DNA from: Bacteroidota bacterium
GTDB lineage: Bacteria; Bacteroidota; Ignavibacteria; Kapaibacteriales; Kapaibacteriaceae
DNA length: 64,000 nt
Assembly: GCA_018266735.1 (NCBI GenBank)
Contig: JAFDZT010000004.1
Coordinates: 468,094 to 532,093 of the forward strand
Reading direction: 5' to 3'
The position numbers and the translations under genes were made by a program. How positions within the stretch are numbered: the stretch's first letter is position 1; every line of letters starts with the position of its first letter. The notes under the pieces were generated by a model. The model was not told where the DNA came from. It did not search any database and saw nothing but the letters and a program-made list of their open reading frames with translations. Of this stretch, positions 47,152 to 55,294 are shown piece by piece.

Positions 47152-47184
47152 CGAGTGACAAGTGACGAGTGACAAATGACGAGT
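47133..47184 (+). repeat. 7-base repeat array D (GAGTGAC type)
   Basis: Seven units (AGTTACG, then AGTGACG/AGTGACA repeats) run through the murC stop codon into the 39-base gap before the convergent barrel gene. This is the most regular of the four arrays. Confidence 0.87.
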
Positions 47185-47190
47185 CCCTGC

Positions 47191-47757
47191 CTAAAATGCC
47201 ATGCCCAGTGAGAGACCGATTCCGTGACGGTATTCTTGCGTGGTGAATTCGTAGATGGGGGTATACGCGATACGCCCCATGATACCGCTATCAAGAGGTT
47301 CAAAGCGATACCCGATCGAACCGGCCGCTAGGACAGGGCTGGCTGGAAAGTTGGTGGACGAGCCTGTGTACCCCTGGACCTCGGCTGCAAGTATGGAAAC
47401 TCCGAGGCCGATCTCTATGTGCTGAGCTTTCTCGAACATAATGTACTTGAGCATCACCGGCACGTAGATCCTGTCGGCGGGGAGCACCGTGACGCCAACC
47501 GAAGCCCGAATTGAATTGTGCACGCCCATGTTCAGATGCTCATGTCGAAAACGCAGCAACGTCATTTCAGCATGAAGTGAAAACAGCTTCTGTGCTGGTC
47601 CGCCCAGCTCTACATAGACCACGTAGGAGGGCGTCCTGGTCGACCTGTTGGACGCACGAGGTAACTCTACACTGTCGGCCGTTTGCGCCTTCATCTCGGA
47701 AAAGCTCCACCACAGTGCGCTGCAGATAACGACGACAATTGCAGAACGATACGTCAC
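47191..47757 (-). CDS. Small outer-membrane beta-barrel-like protein
   Basis: The 188-residue protein has a signal peptide (to about FSEMKAQ). Strand-like repeats follow (VPVMLKYIMFEKA, IEIGLGVSILAAE, VLAAGSIGYRFEP), ending in HGIGLSLGMAF with a terminal Phe. This fits a small barrel similar in style to other Bacteroidota porins; function is unknown. The start is GTG at 47757, with no ATG in frame nearby. It converges on murC with a 39-base gap holding part of repeat array D. Confidence 0.68.
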   Translation of the reverse strand: MTYRSAIVVVICSALWWSFSEMKAQTADSVELPRASNRSTRTPSYVVYVELGGPAQKLFSLHAEMTLLRFRHEHLNMGVHNSIRASVGVTVLPADRIYVPVMLKYIMFEKAQHIEIGLGVSILAAEVQGYTGSSTNFPASPVLAAGSIGYRFEPLDSGIMGRIAYTPIYEFTTQEYRHGIGLSLGMAF

Positions 47758-47902
47758 AATGATATCCGAGTGGTGGACGACTGAAGGTGTAGCACAACAT
47801 ACGGCGACATTCCCGATTCTCTGATTTCCGCCGTACTTTGATGCAGAGGGTCCTTCCGTTGTACACCCTCCTCATACAGCATCGATCTCCCAAGGAGCAG
47901 CT

Positions 47903-48433
47903 ATGAAGTATTTCATTCTCGCATTTGTCGTTGCAGTGCATTTGTCGACGACCGTTTCCACCGCACATGCGCAGACAGTGATGAACTTCCAGCGGACCGA
48001 CTGCAATGGCACGATGCACGACCTCTATGCTGACCTTGATGCCGGCAACGTTGTGGTGCTGGAGTTCTTCATGCAGGGATGTGCACCATGCATCTCAAGC
48101 GGCAAGCAACTCGAGTCGATGCGGTCGACGCTTGAGGCGTCAACGAACGCAGGGTTCTCGGCAAGGTCTATATCGGCATGACCACGAAGGATGTGCCAAC
48201 GATGCGAACCGACATTGCGAACTATCTCGCACAGTCCACAACCTCTGTGTCAGAAGCGCAGACCACGGAACGTGCACGCATCTATCCGAACCCGGCAACA
48301 GATGTGATCTCGGTCGATCTTGCGAACAACAGCGGCACCACAACGATCGACGTGGTCGACGCGACGGCATGTCATCGCGTCGGATGCGATTGAACGTCAC
48401 ACGATAACAACCACGCACACCTCTCATTCGTGA
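47903..48433 (+). pseudogene. Decayed thioredoxin-like protein with T9SS sorting domain
   Basis: A strong ribosome site (AAGGAG, 6 bases before ATG 47903) starts a frame encoding a signal peptide (to AHAQ). A redoxin-like segment follows with a CxxC pair (CAPC, 60-63) in VVLEFFMQGCAPC. That frame stops at 48179-48181 after 92 residues. A second frame from 48178 gives the linker and the start of a Por sorting domain (RIYPNPATDVISVDL), and a third, ending in TGA 48431-48433, continues it (VIASDAIERHTITTT). The segment between the CxxC and the sorting domain is far too short for a thioredoxin fold. I infer one internal deletion plus two frameshifts in a formerly secreted redoxin. Confidence 0.75.
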
Positions 48434-48441
48434 GAACCATT

Positions 48442-49866
48442 ATGCGAGTGCTTGCTCTTGCCCTTTGCCTCCTTGCCGCCCTCCCCTCTGTGCAGGCCCA
48501 GACATTGTCGCCGGCCAAGCCACTCGTGGAGGCCGAGCCGATGCGCAGCAGAGAGTATCCGAAGATGCAGCAGAATGCTGCAGGGACGATGGTGGTATGC
48601 TATATCGAACGCAATGGAGCGACATCGCAGATCTATACCACCATGTCAAAGGATGCGGGTGCGACGTGGTCGACGCCGACAAAGGCCAACACCGTGGCCA
48701 CGAAGATCCTTGGCTATCAACGTCAGCCACGCACGGCGCTGAGCAACGATGGGACGTTGCATATGGTGTGGACGGACCTGCGTCCGAGCAGCACGCAAGT
48801 GGCCACGTACTATTCGAGATCGACGGATGCTGGAGCAACGTGGACGATGCGCAAGCTGATCTCCGACACGAACGATGCACGCTATCAGGACTTCAGCTAT
48901 GTGGCCGTTGACGATTTGAACAACGTGTACATCACCTATCTCTCGTCGCTGAAGGGCACCTCAGATGGCTATGAGCATGTCTTCCTGCGCACATCCACCG
49001 ATGCCGGTGTGACGTGGTCTGCAGAGCGTCGGGTGGACGCCTTCCCGATAGGAGGGTCCTGCGAATGCTGTCAGCAACAACTTCGCGTAACGGCACAAGG
49101 ACATGTGTACGTGGTGTTCCGCTCGAACATCAGCAACCGACGCGACGTGTGGCTTGCACGATCGATGGATCGGGGCGTGACCTTTGAAGAACCCATTCTC
49201 ATTCAGTCGCAACCGTGGACCATTGCCATGTGTCCGACGAGCGGACCGAGCATCGTGCTCGATACCTATGAGAACGCCCACATCGCATGGCAGGACTCAC
49301 GCGATGCCGTGAAGCAGTCCGTGGTCTACTATGCGAAGCTCCCGTACATGTCGCGCGCAACGCCGGTGAATGTCGACCTCAGTTCGAAGATCGTCGACAC
49401 CGGCACATGGCCGGAGATCGCCGTCCGCCCCGATGGCGGCTCGGTCGCAGTGGTCTATGAAAGTCGCTCCGGCAGTCAGTACGCCCTTTCAACCGATGGC
49501 GGCGTCAGTTTCACCTCGACGGACCTCACCGATCTCCTTGGCTTCAAGGAAAGTCTCTCGATCGTATGGAGCAGTGCCGGACGTCCGTTCATGGCCTGGC
49601 AGGGTGCGCGGGGTTCCTATTACGACGTCTATACGGCGGAAGACCTTGGCACACCTTCCTCGGTGACGGATGTGGTGCCGGCCCGACAGAAGATCATCGT
49701 CTTGAATGCCGACGTCACAATCAGCACGCGGCCTTTCACGTCAACGCCCAGACTCTGCAACATGCTCGGTCAGGAACTTTGTTATTCGGTCGTGTCACAG
49801 ACCCATTCCACCCTGACCCTTGCCCTGTGCTCCCCTGCCCAAGGACCCGTTTTCGTGACGCCCTAG
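48442..49866 (+). CDS. Secreted Asp-box (sialidase-like) repeat protein
   Basis: The 474-residue protein has a signal peptide (MRVLALALCLLAALPSVQAQ) and a sialidase-like propeller with Asp-box motifs (SKDAGATW, STDAGATW, STDAGVTW, SMDRGVTF, STDGGVSF). Two cysteine-rich stretches (GSCECCQQQ, IAMCPTSGPS) punctuate it. Relatives are exo-alpha-sialidase/BNR proteins, but catalytic Arg and Tyr residues cannot be confirmed by eye. The C-terminus has LCNMLGQELCY, reminiscent of a sorting domain, but ends abruptly at GPVFVTP without the usual final strand. A GTG four codons upstream is a possible start. The stop codon lies in a 12-bp palindrome. Confidence 0.8.
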   Translation: MRVLALALCLLAALPSVQAQTLSPAKPLVEAEPMRSREYPKMQQNAAGTMVVCYIERNGATSQIYTTMSKDAGATWSTPTKANTVATKILGYQRQPRTALSNDGTLHMVWTDLRPSSTQVATYYSRSTDAGATWTMRKLISDTNDARYQDFSYVAVDDLNNVYITYLSSLKGTSDGYEHVFLRTSTDAGVTWSAERRVDAFPIGGSCECCQQQLRVTAQGHVYVVFRSNISNRRDVWLARSMDRGVTFEEPILIQSQPWTIAMCPTSGPSIVLDTYENAHIAWQDSRDAVKQSVVYYAKLPYMSRATPVNVDLSSKIVDTGTWPEIAVRPDGGSVAVVYESRSGSQYALSTDGGVSFTSTDLTDLLGFKESLSIVWSSAGRPFMAWQGARGSYYDVYTAEDLGTPSSVTDVVPARQKIIVLNADVTISTRPFTSTPRLCNMLGQELCYSVVSQTHSTLTLALCSPAQGPVFVTP

Positions 49867-49870
49867 GGCG
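49859..49870. repeat. Perfect palindrome across a stop codon
   Basis: CGCCCTAGGGCG is a perfect 12-bp palindrome centred on the TAG of the Asp-box gene. It could form the stem of a weak terminator, but no T-run follows within 10 bases. Confidence 0.35.
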
Positions 49871-49956
49871 CTGTACGGGCGAAATTTTGCAGTTTTGTGG
49901 TTCTTGGCACGTTGCATCGTGCCCATTCTGTAGACATTTGGCAGGAGTATGAGTTC

Positions 49957-52032
49957 ATGCTGACACTTCAGCGCAATTGGTGCGTGGCCCTTGTAAGCTT
50001 GGTCGTCGTAACGGCGTCCGTTTCTGCACAAAAGGCAAAGAAGCCCGCCGCGGCCCCAAAGGCAACATCGATGTCCGGCCTCCCGACCACCGTTCTCGCA
50101 ACGGTCGGTACAGAGAAGGTCACCTATGGCGAAGTCGAGCGAGCCTTTCAGAAGAACATGAACCGACGTCTGACGGCTCTGAATGCCGTTCCCAAGGACA
50201 CGGCCTTGGAGTTCCTCCGCCTGTACACGAACTATCGTTTGAAGGTCCAGGACGCCAAGGATCGCGGTATGGACAAGGACTCCCTTGTCCGCCGCGACAT
50301 CGAGAGCAATCGCAAGCTCCTCTCGGAAACCTACTTCTTCGACAAGAAGATCGCCGATGCCCGTATCGACGAGCTGGCACGCCGTCGCACCAAGGAATTG
50401 CAGATCGGCATCATCCTGTGCAACGTGACCGTGAACGGCTCCGGAGACTCGACCCTGAGCGTGAACAAGGCCAACCGCATCATCGCCATGCTGAACGCCG
50501 GAGCCAACTTCGAACAGCTCGCCAAGGATTCCAGTGACGATCAGGAGACAGGGCGGAAGGGTGGCACGCTTCCCTTCCTCACCGGTGGAACGATCATCAA
50601 GAGCGTCGAGGATGCCGTCTATGCGATGAAGGTGGGCGAGCACTCCAAGACGCCCGTCACTACTCGCTATGGCGCCTTTGTTGCAAAGGTCTATCGCGAA
50701 GAACCACGTGAGATGATCAAGGCCCGCCACATTCTGCTCACGCCAAAAGAAGGTCGTGACACGGCAGCCACGATCGCGCTTGCCGACTCGCTCGTGCAGG
50801 TGCTGAACCGCACCAATTCCGAGACACTGTTCGCACAGCTTGCCGAGAAGTTCTCCGACGACAAGACATCGGGCGCCAAGGGCGGATCGATGGGCGGCTA
50901 TTACTCGCGTTCAAGCGGTATCGACGCGAACGGATCGAAGCTCACACCGGACTTCGAGGCCGCCATGTTCGCGCTCAAGGACGGACAAGTATCGCAGAAG
51001 CCGCTCAAGACGTTGTTCGGATGGCACATCGTTCGCCGGGACAGTTCCAAGATGCCGGACCTGATCGCCGAGCGCGATCAAGCGAAGCGCATCTACCGTC
51101 GCATCTTCTTTGAAGGCGACAAGCGCGCATTGCTCGACTCGTTGAAGAACGTGTGGAAGTACGGATGGACAGAGCCGGCCTACTCGCAGTTCGTTGCCAG
51201 TGTGGACACGAACAAGAACACCACCGATACTGGTTGGGTGAAGAGCATTCCCTTTGCGCTGATGCAGCAGAACGTCTACCACTCCCCACGCGTGAACTAC
51301 ACCGTGGAGCAGTTCGCCGATTCGCTCCGCCGCCGCCTCGACATGCGTGGCTACACCTTGAACCGTGCCGGCTTTGAGCGTGGCATGAACAAGATGACGG
51401 ATCCGTATGTGATCGAGCAGGCAACGGAAGGACTCGAGAAACAGTATCCCGACTTCGCTGCGCTGATGCAGGAATTCCACGACGGTATCCTTCTCTTCAA
51501 GGTGGAGGAGCAGGAAGTGTGGAGCAAGCTCAAGTTCGACACGGCCGATGCTCGCGTCTACTTCGACAGCACACGTTCGCGCTGGATGACGGAGCCACGC
51601 TATTTGGTCACGGAGATCTATTTGCTCAACGAAGCAACAGCGAACGATCTGCGCGGACGGATCGCGAAGGGTGAGGACATTGCAGAACTCGCAAAGCAAT
51701 ACACCGAGCGCGATGCGATGCGCGAGAAGAGCGGCCTTACCGGTCCGCTCTCTGCCAAGACCAGCAAGCTTGCCGAGAAAGTACGCGACCTGAATCTGCT
51801 GCAAGGCAGTATTGCGGGTCCGTTCGCCATGGACAAGGGCTACTCCATCGTCCGCCTCGAGCGCATTGAACAACCACGTCAGAAGACATTCGACGAAGCG
51901 ATCACCGAGTTGGCACCATCGTATCAGGATCAGCTGCAGAAGCGTTTGCAAGAGCAGTGGCTGTCGCGCGTTCGTGCCAAGCATCCCGTGAAGATCGAAA
52001 CGGCCAACGTGAATCGCATCTGGACGAAGTGA
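49957..52032 (+). CDS. Periplasmic peptidyl-prolyl isomerase with multiple parvulin domains
   Basis: The 691-residue exported protein has a signal peptide (about 1-24). Two parvulin domains are readable, at about 147-249 (weaker) and 253-362 (ARHILLTPKEG ... FGWHIVRRD). A third, degenerate parvulin-like repeat near the C-terminus (EIYLLNEATANDL ... GYSIVRLERI) is suggested. Proteins of this type help fold and deliver outer-membrane proteins. AGGAG 9 bases before ATG 49957 is a good ribosome site. The stop overlaps the start of the SurA-like gene by one base, so the two chaperones are made together. Confidence 0.87.
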   Translation: MLTLQRNWCVALVSLVVVTASVSAQKAKKPAAAPKATSMSGLPTTVLATVGTEKVTYGEVERAFQKNMNRRLTALNAVPKDTALEFLRLYTNYRLKVQDAKDRGMDKDSLVRRDIESNRKLLSETYFFDKKIADARIDELARRRTKELQIGIILCNVTVNGSGDSTLSVNKANRIIAMLNAGANFEQLAKDSSDDQETGRKGGTLPFLTGGTIIKSVEDAVYAMKVGEHSKTPVTTRYGAFVAKVYREEPREMIKARHILLTPKEGRDTAATIALADSLVQVLNRTNSETLFAQLAEKFSDDKTSGAKGGSMGGYYSRSSGIDANGSKLTPDFEAAMFALKDGQVSQKPLKTLFGWHIVRRDSSKMPDLIAERDQAKRIYRRIFFEGDKRALLDSLKNVWKYGWTEPAYSQFVASVDTNKNTTDTGWVKSIPFALMQQNVYHSPRVNYTVEQFADSLRRRLDMRGYTLNRAGFERGMNKMTDPYVIEQATEGLEKQYPDFAALMQEFHDGILLFKVEEQEVWSKLKFDTADARVYFDSTRSRWMTEPRYLVTEIYLLNEATANDLRGRIAKGEDIAELAKQYTERDAMREKSGLTGPLSAKTSKLAEKVRDLNLLQGSIAGPFAMDKGYSIVRLERIEQPRQKTFDEAITELAPSYQDQLQKRLQEQWLSRVRAKHPVKIETANVNRIWTK

Positions 52033-53324
52033 TGCGCAAGGTCACCACCATCGCCGTTGTCCTTGCCGCCCTACTAGGCGGCCCGTCCCTTGCATCTGCA
52101 CAGGACGGAGCGTCGATGGAGAAGATCGTTGCCGTCGTTGGCAAGGACATCATCTTGAAGTCCGATGTCGAAGGCCAAGTGCAGATCTACATCCAGCAGA
52201 ATCCCGGTGCCAAGACGAACGATCCGGAGCTTCGGCAGAAGGTGCTCGACATGTTGATCAACGAGCGCTTGATCGTGACAAAGGCCACAGAGGATTCCGT
52301 TGAGGTGACTGACGACGAAGTGACGCAACAGATGGAGTATCAGATCTCCATGTTGGCACAGCAGTTCGGATCGGAACAACGCATCGAACAGGTGTACGGG
52401 ATGTCGATGGCTCGCATCCGTCGCGAATTCCGTGATGAGATCCGCAAGCAACTGCTCGGACAGAAGATGCGCCAGCAGAAGTTCGCCAACGTGAAGGCCA
52501 CGCGTGTGGATGTGGAGAGCTTCTATGAGCGCTACAAAGACTCGCTAAAGGCCATCCCACCGCGCGTGCAGCTGGCCCATATCGTGAAGTACATCAAGCC
52601 ATCCGACACGCAGAAGAAGGAGGCGCTCGAACTCTCGAAGCGCATTCGCGATTCGGTGATCGCCGGTGGGTCGTTCGGAGATTTTGCACGTCGCTACAGT
52701 GCCGACCCCGGAACAGCGCAACACGGTGGCGACCTCGGGTATGTTGAGAAGGGCAAGCTCATGCCTTCCTACGAGTCCGCTGCCTTTGCCCTGCAACCCG
52801 GCGAGATCTCGCAACCCGTAGAAACGCCCTTCGGCTTCCACGTGATCCAGCTGATCGAGAAGACACCGTCGACCATCAACACGCGACACATTCTGTTCCG
52901 TGTTGGTCAAACGGAGGACGACAAGAAGAAGGCCAGCGACTTCCTGCTCGACCTCAAAGCACGCGTGGAAAATGGCGCTTCGTTCGAAGACCTTGCAAAG
53001 CAGTTTTCGGAAGAGAAGGAAACGCAAGGGTTTGGTGGAGCCATGGGCGACATCGAGATCTCGCGTCTACCCGACGAGATGCGCACCATCGTCACAGATC
53101 TGAAAGATGGCGGCGTAAGTGCACCGCTTCCCTATGCGGCCGACCCGACAAAGCCCGGCTTCCACATCCTGTATCGCAAGCGCGTGTTGATCGAGCACAA
53201 GCCCACCCTCGAAGAAGATTATAAGACCCTCGAGCAAATGGCCACGGTTGAGAAGACACGTCGCCTCGAGACCGAATGGATCCAGGAGCTGCGGAAGACC
53301 ATGTATTGGGAGATCCGGAACTAA
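52032..53324 (+). CDS. surA: SurA-like periplasmic chaperone / prolyl isomerase
   Basis: The 430-residue protein has a signal peptide ending in LASAQ. A SurA N-terminal helical domain follows (KIVAVVGKDIILKSDVE; INERL near 76-80). Two parvulin domains lie at about 178-276 (LAHIVKYI ... FGFHVIQLIEK) and 281-387 (NTRHILFRVG ... GFHILYRK). The domain order equals that of SurA, which escorts unfolded barrels to the BAM complex. The many barrel genes in this window are plausible clients. It is coupled to the larger isomerase by TGATG. It ends 5 bases from a convergent barrel gene; an imperfect hairpin (AAGAGC...GCTCTT, 53323-53341) covers the junction. Confidence 0.88.
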   Translation: MRKVTTIAVVLAALLGGPSLASAQDGASMEKIVAVVGKDIILKSDVEGQVQIYIQQNPGAKTNDPELRQKVLDMLINERLIVTKATEDSVEVTDDEVTQQMEYQISMLAQQFGSEQRIEQVYGMSMARIRREFRDEIRKQLLGQKMRQQKFANVKATRVDVESFYERYKDSLKAIPPRVQLAHIVKYIKPSDTQKKEALELSKRIRDSVIAGGSFGDFARRYSADPGTAQHGGDLGYVEKGKLMPSYESAAFALQPGEISQPVETPFGFHVIQLIEKTPSTINTRHILFRVGQTEDDKKKASDFLLDLKARVENGASFEDLAKQFSEEKETQGFGGAMGDIEISRLPDEMRTIVTDLKDGGVSAPLPYAADPTKPGFHILYRKRVLIEHKPTLEEDYKTLEQMATVEKTRRLETEWIQELRKTMYWEIRN

Positions 53325-53329
53325 GAGCG

Positions 53330-55294
53330 TTACCAGCTCTTCGAGATCGTTCCGCGGAAGATCACTTCCTTGTACGAACCGCCAAGCACGGGCGGCGTCA
53401 CCAACTCATTGAAGATGTTGCGCTCCAGCCGCAGGTCGATCACGGCGAACTCTCCGAGCGGCAACGACGTGGCCAGGAAGAATCCGGCCCGCGTGCCGTT
53501 CAGTGCATCGAAGGCAAGATTGAGTCCTGCACTGTTGCTCCACGTTTCAAACGCCACATAACTACCGCTCACGTCAACGGTGACAATGTCGTTCGCAGCT
53601 TGTGCCGTTGCATTCTGCGTGATGTATCCAAGTCCTGCCGTAAGACTAAGCGGGAAAACGAAACCAATGGTCTGTGTGCCGTTGATCTGGAACACACTGT
53701 AGTCCGCCACGTTGTTGCGCGTAACACTCGACTGATATCCCACCGATAGTCCGCTGTTCGCACTGAGATCTCCAATGCGGTACGCATAGCCCGAGGAAGC
53801 ATTGAGCAAGGTGGCATGGTTGCTGAGCTGATACAATGTATCGGTGGCGTCGTTCTCTTGCACATACGGCGCGTACGACACGCGTAGGTACGGGAGCTTG
53901 CGAATGTTCAGACCAAGCGTGGCCCCGAGCGAAGTGAGCGTTGAGGTACTTCGCTTGTAGGGAATGAGATTGTCGCGGTCACGACGGTAGAAAATGCCGG
54001 CTGTGAGTTGCCGACTGAAGAACGACTGATCCAGTCGAACATCATACCGAAACAGGTCCGTGCGAAGGTTGGGTGCTCCCATCGATCGATACCCCGATCC
54101 GATCCGTCGGACCGATGCGTTGAACTTCGTACCGGAACTTCGCACGTTCACGACGGTCTGTGCCGTGGCAGCCCAGTCGAAGTAGGACGACACGTTCGAG
54201 TCGATGGCGTTCAACAAGAACTCCGGCACCGACCCTGTACTGAACTGCGGTGAGGTCAGATCACCCACAGTGAGCGATGCATTGGCCTCGGCCTGCAAGG
54301 TCCAGATGCCCGGAATGGGATCTACCTTGAAGTCGAGTCCACCCACCATGTTCTTCTGCGGTGTAAGTGTTGTGTTCGTATCCGTGAACGAGATGCTGTT
54401 CTTATCGTCGATGCCATACATCCCGGTGATGAAGACGTGCTCTCCGTCTCTGCGTCCAACACCGATCTTCGCACTGTAGATCTCTCGACCGTAGTACGAC
54501 TGATCGTACGACTGATAGAGTCCGGAGTCGGTGCGCACCGTATCGAGTCGCAGCAATGGCCGTTGCGTGGTCCCCTCTGCCAAGTGGATGTAGAACCATC
54601 CGGGATTCCACTCCAGACTTGCACCCGTCAAACGCACACCGCTTACAGTGAGTGGCGAGAAGATCGGGAACACCGTGCCGACGCCGATGGTGGGAAAGTG
54701 CGACATGACCTCTTCCACATCCGACATCAATCCAAGTCCCTGCAATGCATCCGTGTAGTTCGTGATGTCGTTGCCCGATACATCGCGCATCGTTTCCAAC
54801 TGATGCATCGACGACACCTCCTTGTATCGCTCCGGGTCTGCCGTCTTCAGCGAATCCTTGATCGAGTCATAGTTCTGCAACAACTCGCCGTATTCGCTGC
54901 GTGCATAGTCTTCAAGCGCCTTTGTTGCACGCGCCGCAACGATGCGCTTCACTTCATCCGGATTCAACGTGAATGAAAAGGCATTGATCTCTTGCTGCAG
55001 GCCTTGTTGTTCGCTGGACAACAGGAGATTCACCGTGAGTGGCACACCGTACAGACTTACAGTGGGATTCAACTCCATGCGCCACAGGTCGGCCGGTCGT
55101 TGCGAGAAGGATCCTTGTCGATTCGCTGTCTGTCCATACAATCGATACCCGCCGGTAACGGTGACCGGAGCTGCACCCTTCTCACTTCCAAGCTGAAAGA
55201 AGTCTTGTGCATGCAGCACTGCACTTCCCGCGCATAGCACGAGAAGGGCGAACAGGATCAGGATTCCCGAGGGCCGCAAGGAGGAATGGATCAT
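53330..55294 (-). CDS. Outer-membrane beta-barrel partner of the RCC1 surface protein
   Basis: The 654-residue protein has a signal peptide ending in VLHAQ. An N-terminal periplasmic-type region with a helical stretch (DEVKRIVAARATKALEDYARSEYGELLQNYDSIK is its approximate span) comes next. A long strand-rich barrel follows (FFSRQLTAGIFYRRDR, LPYLRVSYAPYVQ, ending VIFRGTISKSW). No catalytic motif was recognised. The ATG overlaps the stop of the RCC1 gene (ATGA), so the two proteins are made together. I infer that the barrel anchors or exports its partner. Confidence 0.78.
   Translation of the reverse strand: MIHSSLRPSGILILFALLVLCAGSAVLHAQDFFQLGSEKGAAPVTVTGGYRLYGQTANRQGSFSQRPADLWRMELNPTVSLYGVPLTVNLLLSSEQQGLQQEINAFSFTLNPDEVKRIVAARATKALEDYARSEYGELLQNYDSIKDSLKTADPERYKEVSSMHQLETMRDVSGNDITNYTDALQGLGLMSDVEEVMSHFPTIGVGTVFPIFSPLTVSGVRLTGASLEWNPGWFYIHLAEGTTQRPLLRLDTVRTDSGLYQSYDQSYYGREIYSAKIGVGRRDGEHVFITGMYGIDDKNSISFTDTNTTLTPQKNMVGGLDFKVDPIPGIWTLQAEANASLTVGDLTSPQFSTGSVPEFLLNAIDSNVSSYFDWAATAQTVVNVRSSGTKFNASVRRIGSGYRSMGAPNLRTDLFRYDVRLDQSFFSRQLTAGIFYRRDRDNLIPYKRSTSTLTSLGATLGLNIRKLPYLRVSYAPYVQENDATDTLYQLSNHATLLNASSGYAYRIGDLSANSGLSVGYQSSVTRNNVADYSVFQINGTQTIGFVFPLSLTAGLGYITQNATAQAANDIVTVDVSGSYVAFETWSNSAGLNLAFDALNGTRAGFFLATSLPLGEFAVIDLRLERNIFNELVTPPVLGGSYKEVIFRGTISKSW

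Noticed and set aside
47133..47184. CRISPR-like array
   Set aside because: The units are 7 bases long and contiguous, with no 25-40 base repeats or spacers and no cas genes nearby.
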